Source: DATAGF01 sp963834875 (GTDB lineage Bacteria > Actinomycetota > Thermoleophilia > Miltoncostaeales > Miltoncostaeaceae). Taken from it: a DNA stretch of 64,000 nt. Under the pieces are notes generated by a model, which was not told where the DNA came from, searched no databases, and saw only the letters and a list, made by a program, of their open reading frames with translations. The stretch lies in assembly GCA_963834875.1 (NCBI GenBank), contig CAWIDG010000025.1, positions 185,878 through 249,877 on the forward strand, written 5' to 3'. The translations under genes and the position numbers were made by a program. Shown piece after piece: positions 39,337 to 47,865 of this stretch. Positions within the stretch are counted from its first letter, which is position 1, and every line of letters begins with the position of its first letter.

Positions 39337-39977
39337 CGGCCGTCCGCCACCAGGCCGGCGAGGCGGCGGCGGCGGGCGTCGGGGAGGGCCTCGATGGTCT
39401 CGAGGGGCCAGCCGTAGCCGCGGGCGAGCAGGTGGACCTCCACGTCGCGCGCCGCCGCCGCGCGGACCAGCCCGCCGAGGGCGATGCGCTGGACGTCGAC
39501 GTGCACCTCCACGGCCGCGCCGCAGCCGACGCACTCCAGGCCGAGGGGGCCGCAGAGCGAGTCGTCGGCCGCCTCGAGGTCGGCCCGCCCGGGCGCGCGG
39601 GACGGCGCGCCCACCGCGCAGCGCGCGAGCAGCTCCCGCTCGGCGGCGGCCGCGTCGGCCGGCAGGCCGGCCAGGTCGGCGTAGGTCGGCTCGCGCAGGC
39701 CGCCGCCGGGTCCGGCCAGGGCGCACCGGGGGGCGGCCGGAGGGACGGCGTCCGGCGAGAGCCAGACGGCGCTCACCTCGCCGCACTCCGGGCAGGCGGC
39801 GGTCAGCTCGGGGTCGCGCCCCACGAGCCTCCGGTGCAGCTCGAGGAGCATCCGGTCGCCCGCGCCGAGCGGCAGCGCCTCGGGCCGCTCGACCCCGCAG
39901 GCGCGCAGCAGGGCGAGCGCCTGGTCGAGCTCGGTCGCCGGCCCCTCGAGCGCCGCCAGCGCGGCGGACCCGGACAC
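39333..39977 (-). CDS. T4-type baseplate protein with two CxxC pairs
   Basis: A 214-residue protein. CPECGEVSAVWLS and CVGCGAAVEVHVD form a split zinc site around an acidic middle. The C-terminus LARGYGWPLETIEALPDARRRRLAGLV matches the end of the T4 bacteriophage baseplate family (gp26/gp51-like). Such proteins occur next to tube and sheath genes in actinobacterial eCIS and may be assembly chaperones. The GTG start is at 39977; the stop overlaps the proline-rich gene start. Confidence 0.75.
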   Translation of the reverse strand: MSGSAALAALEGPATELDQALALLRACGVERPEALPLGAGDRMLLELHRRLVGRDPELTAACPECGEVSAVWLSPDAVPPAAPRCALAGPGGGLREPTYADLAGLPADAAAAERELLARCAVGAPSRAPGRADLEAADDSLCGPLGLECVGCGAAVEVHVDVQRIALGGLVRAAAARDVEVHLLARGYGWPLETIEALPDARRRRLAGLVADGR

Positions 39978-39984
39978 CGGCGCC

Positions 39985-40479
39985 TCAGACCTCGGTCGGC
40001 TCGGTCACCGACTCGTCGCGCTCCCAGCCCTCCGTCTCCAGCTTCAGGGTCTCGATCGCCACCCCCGCCGTCGCGGCGTCGAGCGGCGGAAGGGCCTGGT
40101 ACTCCGAGACCCAGCAGCGGAAGAGCTTGTAGGAGAGGACCTTCTGGTCGGCCTCGTTGAAGACGTCGACGATGACGTCCTTGCGGAAGCTCTTCAGCTT
40201 GATGGGGCTGTCGAGGGAGTGGATGAGGTTGGCCCACTCCTCGAAGGCCTTGTCGTGGGTGACCCCGCGCTCCAAGGTGACGGCGTCGTAGGTCGTCTTC
40301 CCCGGGCTCTTGCGCTCGTGGGACGGGTCGCCGCCCACGCGGTGGGTGACCGGCTCGGTGGTGCGCTTGAGCGCGCTCATCTTGGAGAGGCCGGCCACGT
40401 ACTGGCCATCCCACAGCACCCGGAACATGTAGGACTTGTAGGGGTCGAAGCGGTGCGCGTTGACGGTGAACTGCGCCAT
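39985..40479 (-). CDS. cis1: gp19-family inner tube protein
   Basis: A 164-residue gp19/Hcp-like tube protein. MAQFTVNAHRFDPYKSYMF and VLWDGQYVAGLSKMSALKR lead into RKSPGKTTYDAVTLERGVTH and FEEWANLIHS. The C-terminal half continues DVIVDVFNEADQKVLSYKLF. It stacks as hexamers to form the inner tube that carries cargo. Intact frame, start ATG 40479, four bases after the sheath stop, so translation is tightly coupled. Confidence 0.95.
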   Translation of the reverse strand: MAQFTVNAHRFDPYKSYMFRVLWDGQYVAGLSKMSALKRTTEPVTHRVGGDPSHERKSPGKTTYDAVTLERGVTHDKAFEEWANLIHSLDSPIKLKSFRKDVIVDVFNEADQKVLSYKLFRCWVSEYQALPPLDAATAGVAIETLKLETEGWERDESVTEPTEV

Positions 40480-40482
40480 GAC

Positions 40483-42418
40483 CTACTCCTCCAGCTGGGA
40501 GATCTGGGTGATCGTGATGACGACGAACTCAGCCGGCTTCAGGGGGGCGAAGCCGACGATCACGTTCACGCGGCCGAGGTCGATCTCGGACTGCGGGTTC
40601 GACGGTCTCGTCGCAGACGACGAAGAAGCTGTCCGACTCCGATCGCTGCGCGCTCTGCTGGAACGCCCCCTGCCGGAAGAGCGTGCGCATGAAGGTCCCG
40701 ACGGCGAGCCGGAGCTGCGCCCAGAGGTCGGGGTCGTTGGGCTCGAACACGGCGAACTGGGTGCCGAGGTAGAGCGACGACGCGATGTAGTTGGTCAGCC
40801 GCCGGACCGGCAGGTACTTGAACTCGGAGGCCTGGTTGTCGTCGCCCTTGAGCGTGCGCGCGCCCCAGACGACCGTCCCGGCGCCGGGGAAGGCGCGCAG
40901 CACGTTGACGCCGCGCGGGTTGAGCAGGCCCGAGAGGTCGTCGTCGGTCGGCACGGACAGGTCGGCGAAGCCCACGATCCCCGCCTCGAGCCCGGCCGGC
41001 GCCTTCCACACGCCGCGGGTCGTGTCGATGCGGGCGATGGCGCCCGCGACCGCGCCGCACGGGGGGAGGTCGAGCGTCGCCGTGGCGCCCGCCACGGTCC
41101 GCTCGGTGAGCACGAGGCGCGGGTAGTAGATCGCGCCGTGCTCCCCGAACGCGGGCAGCCCGCCGACGTCGGGCGGGTCCGTGGTCCAGCCGGCAGGGGT
41201 GTCGACGATCATCACGGCCCGCTCGTCGCGGCAGTACGAGAGGGCGTCCATCACCTGGACCTCGTCGGCGGACGTGAGCCCCGGGAGGCAGAGCAGGTTG
41301 AAGCGCGGGAAGAGGCGCTGGCCGAGCGAGTAGACCCCGCCGATGCGCGTGCTCGGCACGAAGTCGCCGGCATCCACGGGGCTGCCGTCCTCACCGCCGT
41401 CGAAGGGGGCCGGCGTGGCCCCCGTGTCGGCCGGGCGGACCCCGGCCGATCCGGACACCTCCTCGCCGCCGTAGGTCAGCCCGAGCTGGAGATCGCGGCT
41501 GGCGTCGCCGCCCGGCGCCGGCGTCACCGTGATCGCAGAGTCGAGGCCCGGGGTGCCCGAGGAGATCGTGATCACGCCCCCGGAGAGGTTGGCCGTCGCC
41601 GACAGGCCCGCGTTCGGCAGGGCGTTGTTGCGGAGCTCGTTGGTGATCAGGACCGGGTTCTTGTCGACGCTCGCCCCGTTCGCGACCTCGGCCGGGAAGA
41701 GCGTGACCTCGACCGACGGGCCGGAGTCCTCCGAGACCAGGAGCCGGTTGTTGGCGGCCGAGAGCGTCAGCGGGTCGGGCACCGGGCCCGCGCCGACGGA
41801 CGTGCCCGGGTCCGACGATGTCGGCTCGGGGGTGGCGAGCGCTCCCGTCACCAGCGTCGAGCTCCCGAGCGCCTTCAGGACGTATCTGCTGTGCGCGGGC
41901 GACATCGACAGGTTGCGGTGCACCTCCTCCGCGACGACGACGGAGGCGTTCGTCCGCGGGTCGATCCCGCGCTGGGTGATCGTGAGGTTGAAGAGGTCCG
42001 CCGGGTTCGCCGAGGCCCCGCGGTTGACCGCCGCCTCCAGACCGACGCCCCCGGCCCTGGTGGCCCAGGCGCCCCTGCCGATCGCGCTGAGGACGAGCAC
42101 GTTCGCCGGGGCGGCGCTCTGGAGCGTGGCCGTCGCGAACGTGGCGTCGGCGTGCAGGATGCGCACGACCACGGCCTCGGACCCGCCGTTGGCGAAGAAG
42201 TGCCCGACGCAGTGGCCCATGGGGCTGTCCGCGTCCATGGGGGGTCCGAAGACGCGGACGTAGTCCGGCAGGCTGGTGATCCTGACCGGGGTGTCGGAGC
42301 GGCCCATGCGGGTCGCGCCGACGAAGGCGGTGACCGAGGTGGCGACGCCGACGATCGTCCGCACCCCCGAGGGGCGCTCCTCGATGTAGACGCCCGGGTA
42401 ACTGGTCTGCACTGGCAT
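40483..42418 (-). CDS. cis2: Contractile sheath protein, one frame change near the C-terminus
   Basis: About 644 residues. The N-terminus YPGVYIEERPSGVRTIVGV is the standard phage sheath start. A large variable domain spans ~150-330. The C-terminal conserved core has VNVLRAFPGAGTVVWGARTL, YLPVRRLTNYIASSLYLGTQ and LWAQLRLAVGTFMRTLF. An extra base near 40,603 breaks the end; the corrected frame finishes LGRVNVIVGFAPLKPAEFVV and ends ISQLEE with TAG at 40483-40485. First structural gene of the operon, with a GGAGG site 9 bases before ATG 42418. Confidence 0.95.
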
Positions 42419-42464
42419 CGACGCTGCCTCCGCTCGCGACTGCCCGAGGCGGGCTCGCGGCGAA

Positions 42465-42529
42465 GCTATGGAGGGGGTCGTCGCCCGGGCGTCGCCGCGG
42501 CCGTCACCGCGGCGTCACGGCGGCGTCAC
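42465..42529 (-). promoter_or_regulatory. SARP-type promoter of the injection-system operon
   Basis: Read on the minus strand, heptamers GTGACGC, GTGACGC, GTGACGG, GGCGACG and GGCGACG start at 42529, 42518, 42507, 42496 and 42485, an exact 11-bp phase. The last ends 8 bp before CATAGC (42470-42465), a possible -10. SARP activators bind direct heptamer repeats of 11-bp phase located 8 bp from the -10. The first repeat overlaps the stop codon of the SARP gene. Confidence 0.62.
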
Positions 42530-43227
42530 CCCATGTCGTCGAAGAGGGCCTCCATGAGGGGAGAGGGCGCCAGCCCGAGCGCCTCCCCCAGCCGGTCCCG
42601 GTAGGCGCGGTACTGCAGGACGGCCTCTCCGCGGTTGCCCTCGGCCAGGTGCACCCTCACCAGGGCCCGGTGGGCGCTCTCGCGCAGCGGCTCGATCCCG
42701 ACGGCCGCCAGCGCCGCCTCGGCGGCGTGGCCGAAGCGGCGCGCCTCGAGGAAATGCTCCGACAGCCGCTCGAGCGCGTGGAGCTGGAGCTGGCGCAGGC
42801 GCTCGCGCTCGACCAGGACCCAGTCGTCGTACCAGTCGGGCAGCAGCTCGCCGGTAAGGGCACCGTCGAGCGCCCCGTCCCACCCGCCGCCGTCGCCGTC
42901 GAGCAGGCGCCGGGCGGCGGTGACCATGCGGCGCACGTCAACCGTGACCTCCGGCGAGAGGCCGACGTGGCTCGCCGTCACCTCCACCAGCTCGTGGCCC
43001 GGGCGGCGCAGGCGCCAGAGCGCCGACCTCAGGTTCGCGCAGGAGCGCTCCTCGCTCGCGTCCAACCACAGCACGCCGGCGACGTGCAGGCGCTGCAGGG
43101 GCCGGTCGCGCAGGGCCAAGAACGCGACGAGGCGCTGCGCGACCGGGGGCAGCGCGAGGCGCTCGCCCTCGCATCGAACCTCGAAGCCGTCGAGCAGGTC
43201 AACGTGAACCGTGGCGGCCGGCGCCAT
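42526..43227 (-). CDS. SARP-family (winged helix + BTAD) activator of the eCIS operon
   Basis: A 233-residue small SARP without an ATPase. Residues ~5-95 are the OmpR-type winged helix (VDLLDGFEVRCEGERLAL, VLWLDASEERSCANLRSALW). Residues ~100-230 are the bacterial transcriptional activation domain (GELLPDWYDDWVLVERERLR, then SAHRALVRVHLAEGNRGEAVL). It sits directly upstream of the sheath gene on the same strand, with only ~107 bases containing phased repeats between them, so it very likely activates the operon (inference from arrangement). ATG 43227 has GAGGGGG upstream; a TTG at 43230 is less likely. Confidence 0.92.
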   Translation of the reverse strand: MAPAATVHVDLLDGFEVRCEGERLALPPVAQRLVAFLALRDRPLQRLHVAGVLWLDASEERSCANLRSALWRLRRPGHELVEVTASHVGLSPEVTVDVRRMVTAARRLLDGDGGGWDGALDGALTGELLPDWYDDWVLVERERLRQLQLHALERLSEHFLEARRFGHAAEAALAAVGIEPLRESAHRALVRVHLAEGNRGEAVLQYRAYRDRLGEALGLAPSPLMEALFDDMG

Positions 43228-43642
43228 CAATCCCCCTCGGTCCGGCCAGCTTCCCCGAGGAAGGGCGTTCGCGCAAGGATCCGCATTTGACAGGAGCCGC
43301 CGCCGCTTCCTAGGGTCAGGGCGGCTCTGATTCCAAAAGCGCGTGGTGCGCCGAGCTGAGTGCTTGGTCGCTGGAGCGTCGTTCGCCCGTCCTCGTGCAC
43401 CGCACGAGTCGTGAGTTCGCCGTGAATCTGGAGATTGCTCGGAGGGTTCGACTCCCGGGTCAGAGCCACGTGGGGTGAGCGCGGCGCCGCCCGGACATAC
43501 ATTGCCGCCCCTTCGGGCACGAACCCCATGGGATGTCGTCGCGTGCGGTGCAGGCGATCGAGGGGTGAACTCGGCTGTGACTTGACCTCAACTGCACTTG
43601 AAGGTGCACCATCCCGGGGATGACACGAGGAGGGCGCAGACG
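43228..43642. other. Divergent intergenic region between SARP and beta-propeller genes
   Basis: About 415 bases with no gene. On the plus strand TTGACA (43287-43292) and TAGGGT (43311-43316) are 18 bp apart, a fair promoter match 330 bases before the propeller gene. A GGTTCGACTCCC stretch near 43445 looks like a tRNA T loop but its stem does not pair well. Nothing else stands out. Confidence 0.35.
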
Positions 43643-44536
43643 ATGATCGCGATCGCGACGGAGGACGGCGTCAGGACCCCGGAGGCACTCGGCGTGAGCG
43701 AGCTGGGGGGCCACTCCGTGTCGGCGCTGGCGGCCGCCGGCGGGGACCTCTGGGCGCTGGTGGACCAGGCGGCGGTCTGGCGCCGCCGCGACGGGGAGTG
43801 GGCCGAGGTGGCCGCCGACACGACCCCCCGGCTGCGCTGCCTGCTGCCCTGGGACGGCGGCGCGCTCGCGGGAACGGCCGAGGCGCACCTGGTCCGGGTC
43901 GGCCCCGGCGCGGTGGAGCCGGTCAACGGCTTCGAGCGGGCGCCCGGCCGCGGCGACTGGTTCACCCCCTGGGGCGGACACCCTGCGGTGCGCACGATCG
44001 CCGCCGGGGCCGAGGGCGAGCTCTATGTGAACGTCCACGTGGGCGGGATCCTGCGCTCCGACGACGACGGCGCCTCGTGGCGGCCGACCATCGACATCCG
44101 CTCCGACGTCCACGAGGTGCTGGCCGTGCCGGGGCGCCCCGGCCTTGTGCTGGCGGCCGCCGGCGTCGGTACGGCGACCACCGAGGACGGCGGCGCGTCG
44201 TGGTCGTTCGCCCACGACGGGCTAGCGGGGCGCTACTGCCGGGCCGTGGCGCTCGCCGGGGACACGGTGCTGCTGAGCGCCTCGAACGGCCCGCGGGGCG
44301 GCGACGCGGCGGTCTACCGCCGCCCGCTCGGAGCGGACGGCCCCTTCCAGCGCTGCACGGACGGCTTCGAGCGCAACATCGACACGGGCTGCCTGGCGGC
44401 TGACGGCGAGCTGGCCGCGTTCGGGACCGAGGACGGGCGCGTCTTCGTCTCGCGCGATGCGGGGGCCAGCTGGAAGCTCGAGGCGTCGGGCCTGCCCGCG
44501 GTGCAGGCGCTCGTCGTTACAGATCACTACAAGTGA
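43643..44536 (+). CDS. BNR/YCF48-like beta-propeller protein
   Basis: A 297-residue protein built of ~40-residue blades with sialidase-type Asp boxes: RSDDDGASWRPT, TTEDGGASWSFAH and VSRDAGASWKLEA. No signal peptide and no catalytic residues of a sialidase are evident, so a scaffold or binding role is likelier than an enzyme. ATG 43643 follows GAGGAGG by about 10 bases. It is divergent from the eCIS SARP; a role with the injection system (for example binding exported parts) is possible but unproven. Confidence 0.78.
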   Translation: MIAIATEDGVRTPEALGVSELGGHSVSALAAAGGDLWALVDQAAVWRRRDGEWAEVAADTTPRLRCLLPWDGGALAGTAEAHLVRVGPGAVEPVNGFERAPGRGDWFTPWGGHPAVRTIAAGAEGELYVNVHVGGILRSDDDGASWRPTIDIRSDVHEVLAVPGRPGLVLAAAGVGTATTEDGGASWSFAHDGLAGRYCRAVALAGDTVLLSASNGPRGGDAAVYRRPLGADGPFQRCTDGFERNIDTGCLAADGELAAFGTEDGRVFVSRDAGASWKLEASGLPAVQALVVTDHYK

Positions 44537-44810
44537 TTTCGAGCCACGAGATCGCAAGTGGCCCTGCTTCATCTCGGAGCCGCCCCACACTTTCCCACAC
44601 AAGTTGCCAAAGGTTGGACGCATTCAAGCCGCCCTACCCGGATCCAGCCCCTCGCTGCGCGACACGTGCGCCGCAGTGCGCCACCCGAAATGGCGGTCAG
44701 CGCAGGACCGCGAGGCCGAGCTACCCGTGCCAGCCGTGGCTGGTCACCGGAGGCCCGGGCCGCCGGGTGTGGTGGGGCGCGATCCAGCCCGACGACCTGG
44801 CGCGTAACGG

Positions 44811-45017
44811 ATGACCCCAGAGCCCGAGGAGCCCTGGGAGGCCCGCGTGGGCCGGGCGGCGGCCCGGCGTGACCTCAAGGTGCAGCGGTCGCGCGACTGG
44901 GACCCCTCGCTGCCCGACGACGGCACCTACGTGCTGGTGAACCTGTGGACGAACGGCGCGGTCGCGGGGCCGGGGCTGAGCCGGGAGGGGGTCGAGCGGG
45001 CCCTCGAGGTGGACTGA
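44811..45017 (+). CDS. Small hypothetical protein
   Basis: A 68-residue product: EPEEPWEARVGRAAARRDLKV, then DDGTYVLVNLWTNGAVAGPG and a helical end. ATG 44811 overlaps the stop of an upstream frame (ending PWLVTGGPGRRVWWGAIQPD, stop at 44814) as ATGA, hinting at two coupled small genes of phage type. No family is recognised, and the upstream frame has no clear start. Confidence 0.42.
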   Translation: MTPEPEEPWEARVGRAAARRDLKVQRSRDWDPSLPDDGTYVLVNLWTNGAVAGPGLSREGVERALEVD

Positions 45018-45372
45018 TCGGACTGAAGGTCCTCGCCTCGTCCGTCCCTCCCGAGCTGGCGTCCACCCTGGCGTCCACAGCGAGCCGCGTGTACGACAGC
45101 GCGTGTCGTACACCCCGGGGGTGGTCGGCCCTCCGCCGTGGCCGCGACCATCATCGTGTCGGTCGCGATGCTGACGATGGCGATCACCGCTGCTCGGCAA
45201 GGATGGCCGACGGCTTGGTGTCGTCGAGGCCAAGCGCAGCTCACGCGAGGCCGCTTTCACGCGAAAGTGGAAGCGTGCGGCGGGTCGGCTGGGGCTGCTG
45301 CTCGTCGTCCGCAGCGAGCGTGGGCGGCAATGAGACTCACGCGCTCCTTCTCGCGCGCGGGCGACAGTGAGC
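45018..45372. other. Non-coding stretch before the tRNA-Ser fragment
   Basis: No supported gene. It contains scattered short frames without ribosome binding sites, and leads into a tRNA-like sequence. This is the kind of degraded sequence expected at an island edge. Confidence 0.3.
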
Positions 45373-45455
45373 GGAGCCAGGGCCCGACGGGACGATCTCG
45401 AAAACCGTTCACCGGTTTACCATCGGGTGAGAGGGTTCGAATCCCTCCCCCTCCG
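45373..45455 (+). pseudogene. tRNA-Ser(CGA)-like sequence, 5' half degenerate
   Basis: CTCGAAA is an anticodon loop with a CGA anticodon on a stem with one mismatch. A long class II variable arm follows (TCACCGG...TCGGGTGA). The T arm GAGGG-TTCGAAT-CCCTC is perfect, and the acceptor 3' strand CCCCTCC plus G completes the 3' half. The 5' acceptor strand (GGAGCCA) pairs at only four of seven positions and the D arm is poor, so only the 3' half looks intact. Possible integration-site remnant. Confidence 0.5.
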
Positions 45456-45487
45456 CTGGACCCCCAGCTCGGCGCACGTGACGTCTC

Positions 45488-45901
45488 TTATGCGGCTCCG
45501 ATCTGCTTCAGGAAGGTGAGCAGGTCGAAGTAGTGGCGGCTCTCCTTCAGCTCCTCGCCCTCGAACTCGAACAGGAACGCGGCCGGAGTCCGCTGTCGCT
45601 TCCCGGACGCGGGGATCGTGCCCTGCTCGGTGACCATTTCACCGGTCTGGGTGCCTTCCCAGGTCACCTCGAGCACGACCCGCTGACCGCTCTCGACGGC
45701 GCTGGTCACGGTGCCCTTCGCGTCCGGCATCGCCGCCTTCCAGCCCTGCAAGGCCTCGATGATCGCGTCGGCGCCCGCGAGCGAGCGCTGGGTTCCCAGC
45801 TCGTTGTAGGTCGCGTCCCCGGTCAGCCTCCGAGTCGCATCCCAGTCCGCGTCGTTGAACGCCTCGACGATGCTCTTGGCGTGCGCGGTCAGATCTGCCA
45901 T
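45488..45901 (-). CDS. SnoaL-like/NTF2-fold polyketide-cyclase-type protein
   Basis: A 137-residue protein with the NTF2-like pattern: HAKSIVEAFNDADWDATRRL, LAGADAIIEALQGWKAAMPD, TVTSAVESGQRVVLEVTWEG and a C-terminal KESRHYFDLLTFLKQIG. SnoaL-like proteins include ester cyclases and small-molecule isomerases; the substrate is unknown. ATG 45901 is preceded by GGAGGTGG. It stands alone, convergent to the tRNA-like sequence. Confidence 0.85.
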   Translation of the reverse strand: MADLTAHAKSIVEAFNDADWDATRRLTGDATYNELGTQRSLAGADAIIEALQGWKAAMPDAKGTVTSAVESGQRVVLEVTWEGTQTGEMVTEQGTIPASGKRQRTPAAFLFEFEGEELKESRHYFDLLTFLKQIGAA

Positions 45902-46091
45902 GGCCCACCTCCACCTCTCTGTCCCTGCTGCAGCGTCGTGCCAAGCCCGGACCGCTTCTGTAGGCACTCACTATCTGCGATTGGCCGCGCGGCACGCAAG
46001 AACTCGGGCGCGACCAAGCGACGACGCTGAACCGAGACTTGGCGAGGGGTCCAGAGCCGCCCCCACTCAGGAGCCCGGCTGATGATGAGCC

Positions 46092-46409
46092 ATGCTGATC
46101 ATCGGCCGGGCAGAGGTCGAGGCCCTGCTGGATCTGGACCGCCTGATCGACGCCCTCGGTCCAGCCATGCGCGACCTGAGCGAGGTGCGCGCCTCGGTGC
46201 CGCCGCGGGTGGCCGCGCTCGTCCCCGAGCGCGACGGCTTCCGCGCCGGCCTGCTGGGATACGTCCCCTCGCTCGGCGCACTCGGTGTGGTGTCGCGCTT
46301 GCTGTTACACGAACGTCCGGCGCGACCTTCGCGCCGCGTAACGGGGCTGCTGCTTTGGACGAGAAGCAGGAGCGACGGCACAGGCTGCCCGCGCCAGGGC
46401 GCCCCATGA
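46092..46409 (+). pseudogene. Truncated ornithine cyclodeaminase/mu-crystallin-like gene
   Basis: The first ~68 residues (MLIIGRAEVEALLDLDRLI, VRASVPPRVAALVPERDGF, LLGYVPSLGALGVV) are the N-terminus of the ornithine cyclodeaminase family, normally ~320 residues. Homology ends at about 46,295, where relatives continue with the KxVxxFPxN motif. Sequence from 46,300 onward is unrelated and includes copy 1 of a dispersed repeat. The NAD-binding domain is missing, so it is a remnant cut by recombination or insertion. Confidence 0.5.
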
Positions 46410-46431
46410 CGTCTGAAGGTGACATGTTGAC
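46356..46431 (+). repeat. Dispersed structured repeat, copy 1
   Basis: 76 bases, differing from copy 2 (49925-50001) by one missing base and one substitution. CTGCTT...AAGCAG can form a stem around a TGGACGAG loop. The 3' end carries TCTGAAGGTGACATGTTGAC. Confidence 0.7.
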
Positions 46432-46904
46432 CTCCACGACCACGGCCCACAGGGGCCCTGGTTCATCGGGCTGAGCAGTCGGATAGGGCGGATCACCCCT
46501 CCGGTACGGTCACCACGGGGTAGAACGCCCTTGCCGGCGGAGGTGTGTGCCCTCACATTTCAGGGTCGATGCGTCAGCGCGGCTCCGCCCGCGGCTCCGG
46601 CAAAGGGAATCGACGACATCGCCGCCGGCCCCGACGGCAACCTCCGGCGCGGCTGGACCGACCGCCTGGAGCGCCTCGGCAGTCCGACTGCGCCGCTGGA
46701 GCCTCGCGCCGGAGCCGTCCGTCCGGCACCGGTCATCCGGTTGAACGGATCGGCGGACGCACGACTGGCTGGCTCACGCTCCCGCGTCGTCCGCCCGATC
46801 CTCTGTTCGGCCGATCCCGGGGCCGATCGTTATGCGGCGACTCTCTCACATGTCCTTGTGAGAAGGGAGATGCTGGACGACGCATCGCACGGAAGGGAGA
46901 AACG
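46432..46904. other. Intergenic region before the aldo/keto reductase gene
   Basis: No intact gene. A plus-strand fragment near 46,600-46,640 reads GIDDIAAGPDGNLRRG, reminiscent of one blade of a streptogramin (Vgb) lyase or SMP-30-like propeller, but nothing around it continues the fold. Promoters for the downstream operon must lie here; none was identified with confidence. Confidence 0.3.
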
Positions 46905-47864
46905 ATGCCGGAGACACGGCTGACGACGGCCCCGCTCGGAAACACCGGCCTGGAGATCACCCACCTCGGCTTCGGAGCCTGGGCGCTGGGCGGCGCGGGC
47001 TACGACTGGAGCTGGGGCGCGCAGGACGACGAGCAATCGATCGCGGCGATCCACCACGCCCTCGAGCTCGGCGTCAACTGGATCGACACGGCCGCCCAGT
47101 ACGGTTTCGGGCACTCCGAGGAGGTCGTGGGGCGCGCGCTGGCGGGGCTCGACGAGCGCCCGTACGTGTTCACCAAGGGCGGGCAGCCCGAGGGCCCCGG
47201 GCGGACGACGACCCAGAGCCTGCGGCGCGACTCGCTCCGGCGCGAGCTCGAGGGGAGCCTCGCCCGGCTCGGGGTCGACGCGATCGACCTCTACCAGATC
47301 CACTGGCCGATCCCCGAGGCCGAGATCGAGGGGGCGTGGTCGACGGTGGTCGAGTTCCGCGACGAGCGGCTGGTGCGCCACATCGGGGTCTCGAACTTCG
47401 ACGTCGAGCAGCTGCGGCGAATCCAGACGATCGCCCCCGTCGAGACCCTCCAGCCTCCCTACTCGCTGGTCGACCGGCACGTCGAGGAGGGGATCCTCCC
47501 CTTCGCCGAGCGCGAGGGCATCGGCGTGATCGTCTACTCGCCGATGGGCTCGGGGCTGCTGACCGGGGCGATGACGCGCGAGCGCATCGCGGGCCTCCCG
47601 GCCGACGACTGGCGCAAGCACAACCCACGCTTCCAGGAGCCGGAGCTGTCGCGGAACCTCGACCTGGTCGAGCGGCTGAAGGCGGTCGCCGGGCGGCTCG
47701 AGACGGCCCCGGGCGCGGTCGCCGTCGCCTGGACCCTGCGCGACCCGGCCGTCGACGGGGCGATCGTCGGCTTCCGCCGCCCGGACCAGGTCGACCCGAT
47801 CCTGCCGGCGGCGAGCCTCGAGCTCAGGGAGGACGACGTCGCCTTCATCGAAGGGAGGGCGTGA
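46905..47864 (+). CDS. Aldo/keto reductase
   Basis: A 319-residue TIM-barrel NADPH-dependent oxidoreductase. The catalytic set is visible: Asp and Tyr in WIDTAAQYGFGHSEE (~residues 57-70), Lys in YVFTKGG and His in YQIHWP. The cofactor-binding end includes VAWTLRDPAVDGAIVGFRRP. LGNTGLEITHLGFGAWALGG is the usual N-terminus. The substrate is unknown (aldehyde or sugar). ATG 46905 follows GAAGGGAG. The next gene starts two bases after the stop, forming a two-gene operon. Confidence 0.93.
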   Translation: MPETRLTTAPLGNTGLEITHLGFGAWALGGAGYDWSWGAQDDEQSIAAIHHALELGVNWIDTAAQYGFGHSEEVVGRALAGLDERPYVFTKGGQPEGPGRTTTQSLRRDSLRRELEGSLARLGVDAIDLYQIHWPIPEAEIEGAWSTVVEFRDERLVRHIGVSNFDVEQLRRIQTIAPVETLQPPYSLVDRHVEEGILPFAEREGIGVIVYSPMGSGLLTGAMTRERIAGLPADDWRKHNPRFQEPELSRNLDLVERLKAVAGRLETAPGAVAVAWTLRDPAVDGAIVGFRRPDQVDPILPAASLELREDDVAFIEGRA

Positions 47865-47865
47865 G

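Noticed and set aside
19073..43227. Tailed prophage rather than an injection system
   Set aside because: No capsid, portal, terminase or lysis genes; DUF4255, the AAA ATPase and DUF4157 cargo are eCIS hallmarks.
43436..43460. tRNA T-arm-like sequence GGTTCGACTCCC
   Set aside because: Only three of five stem pairs form, and no acceptor or anticodon arm is found nearby.
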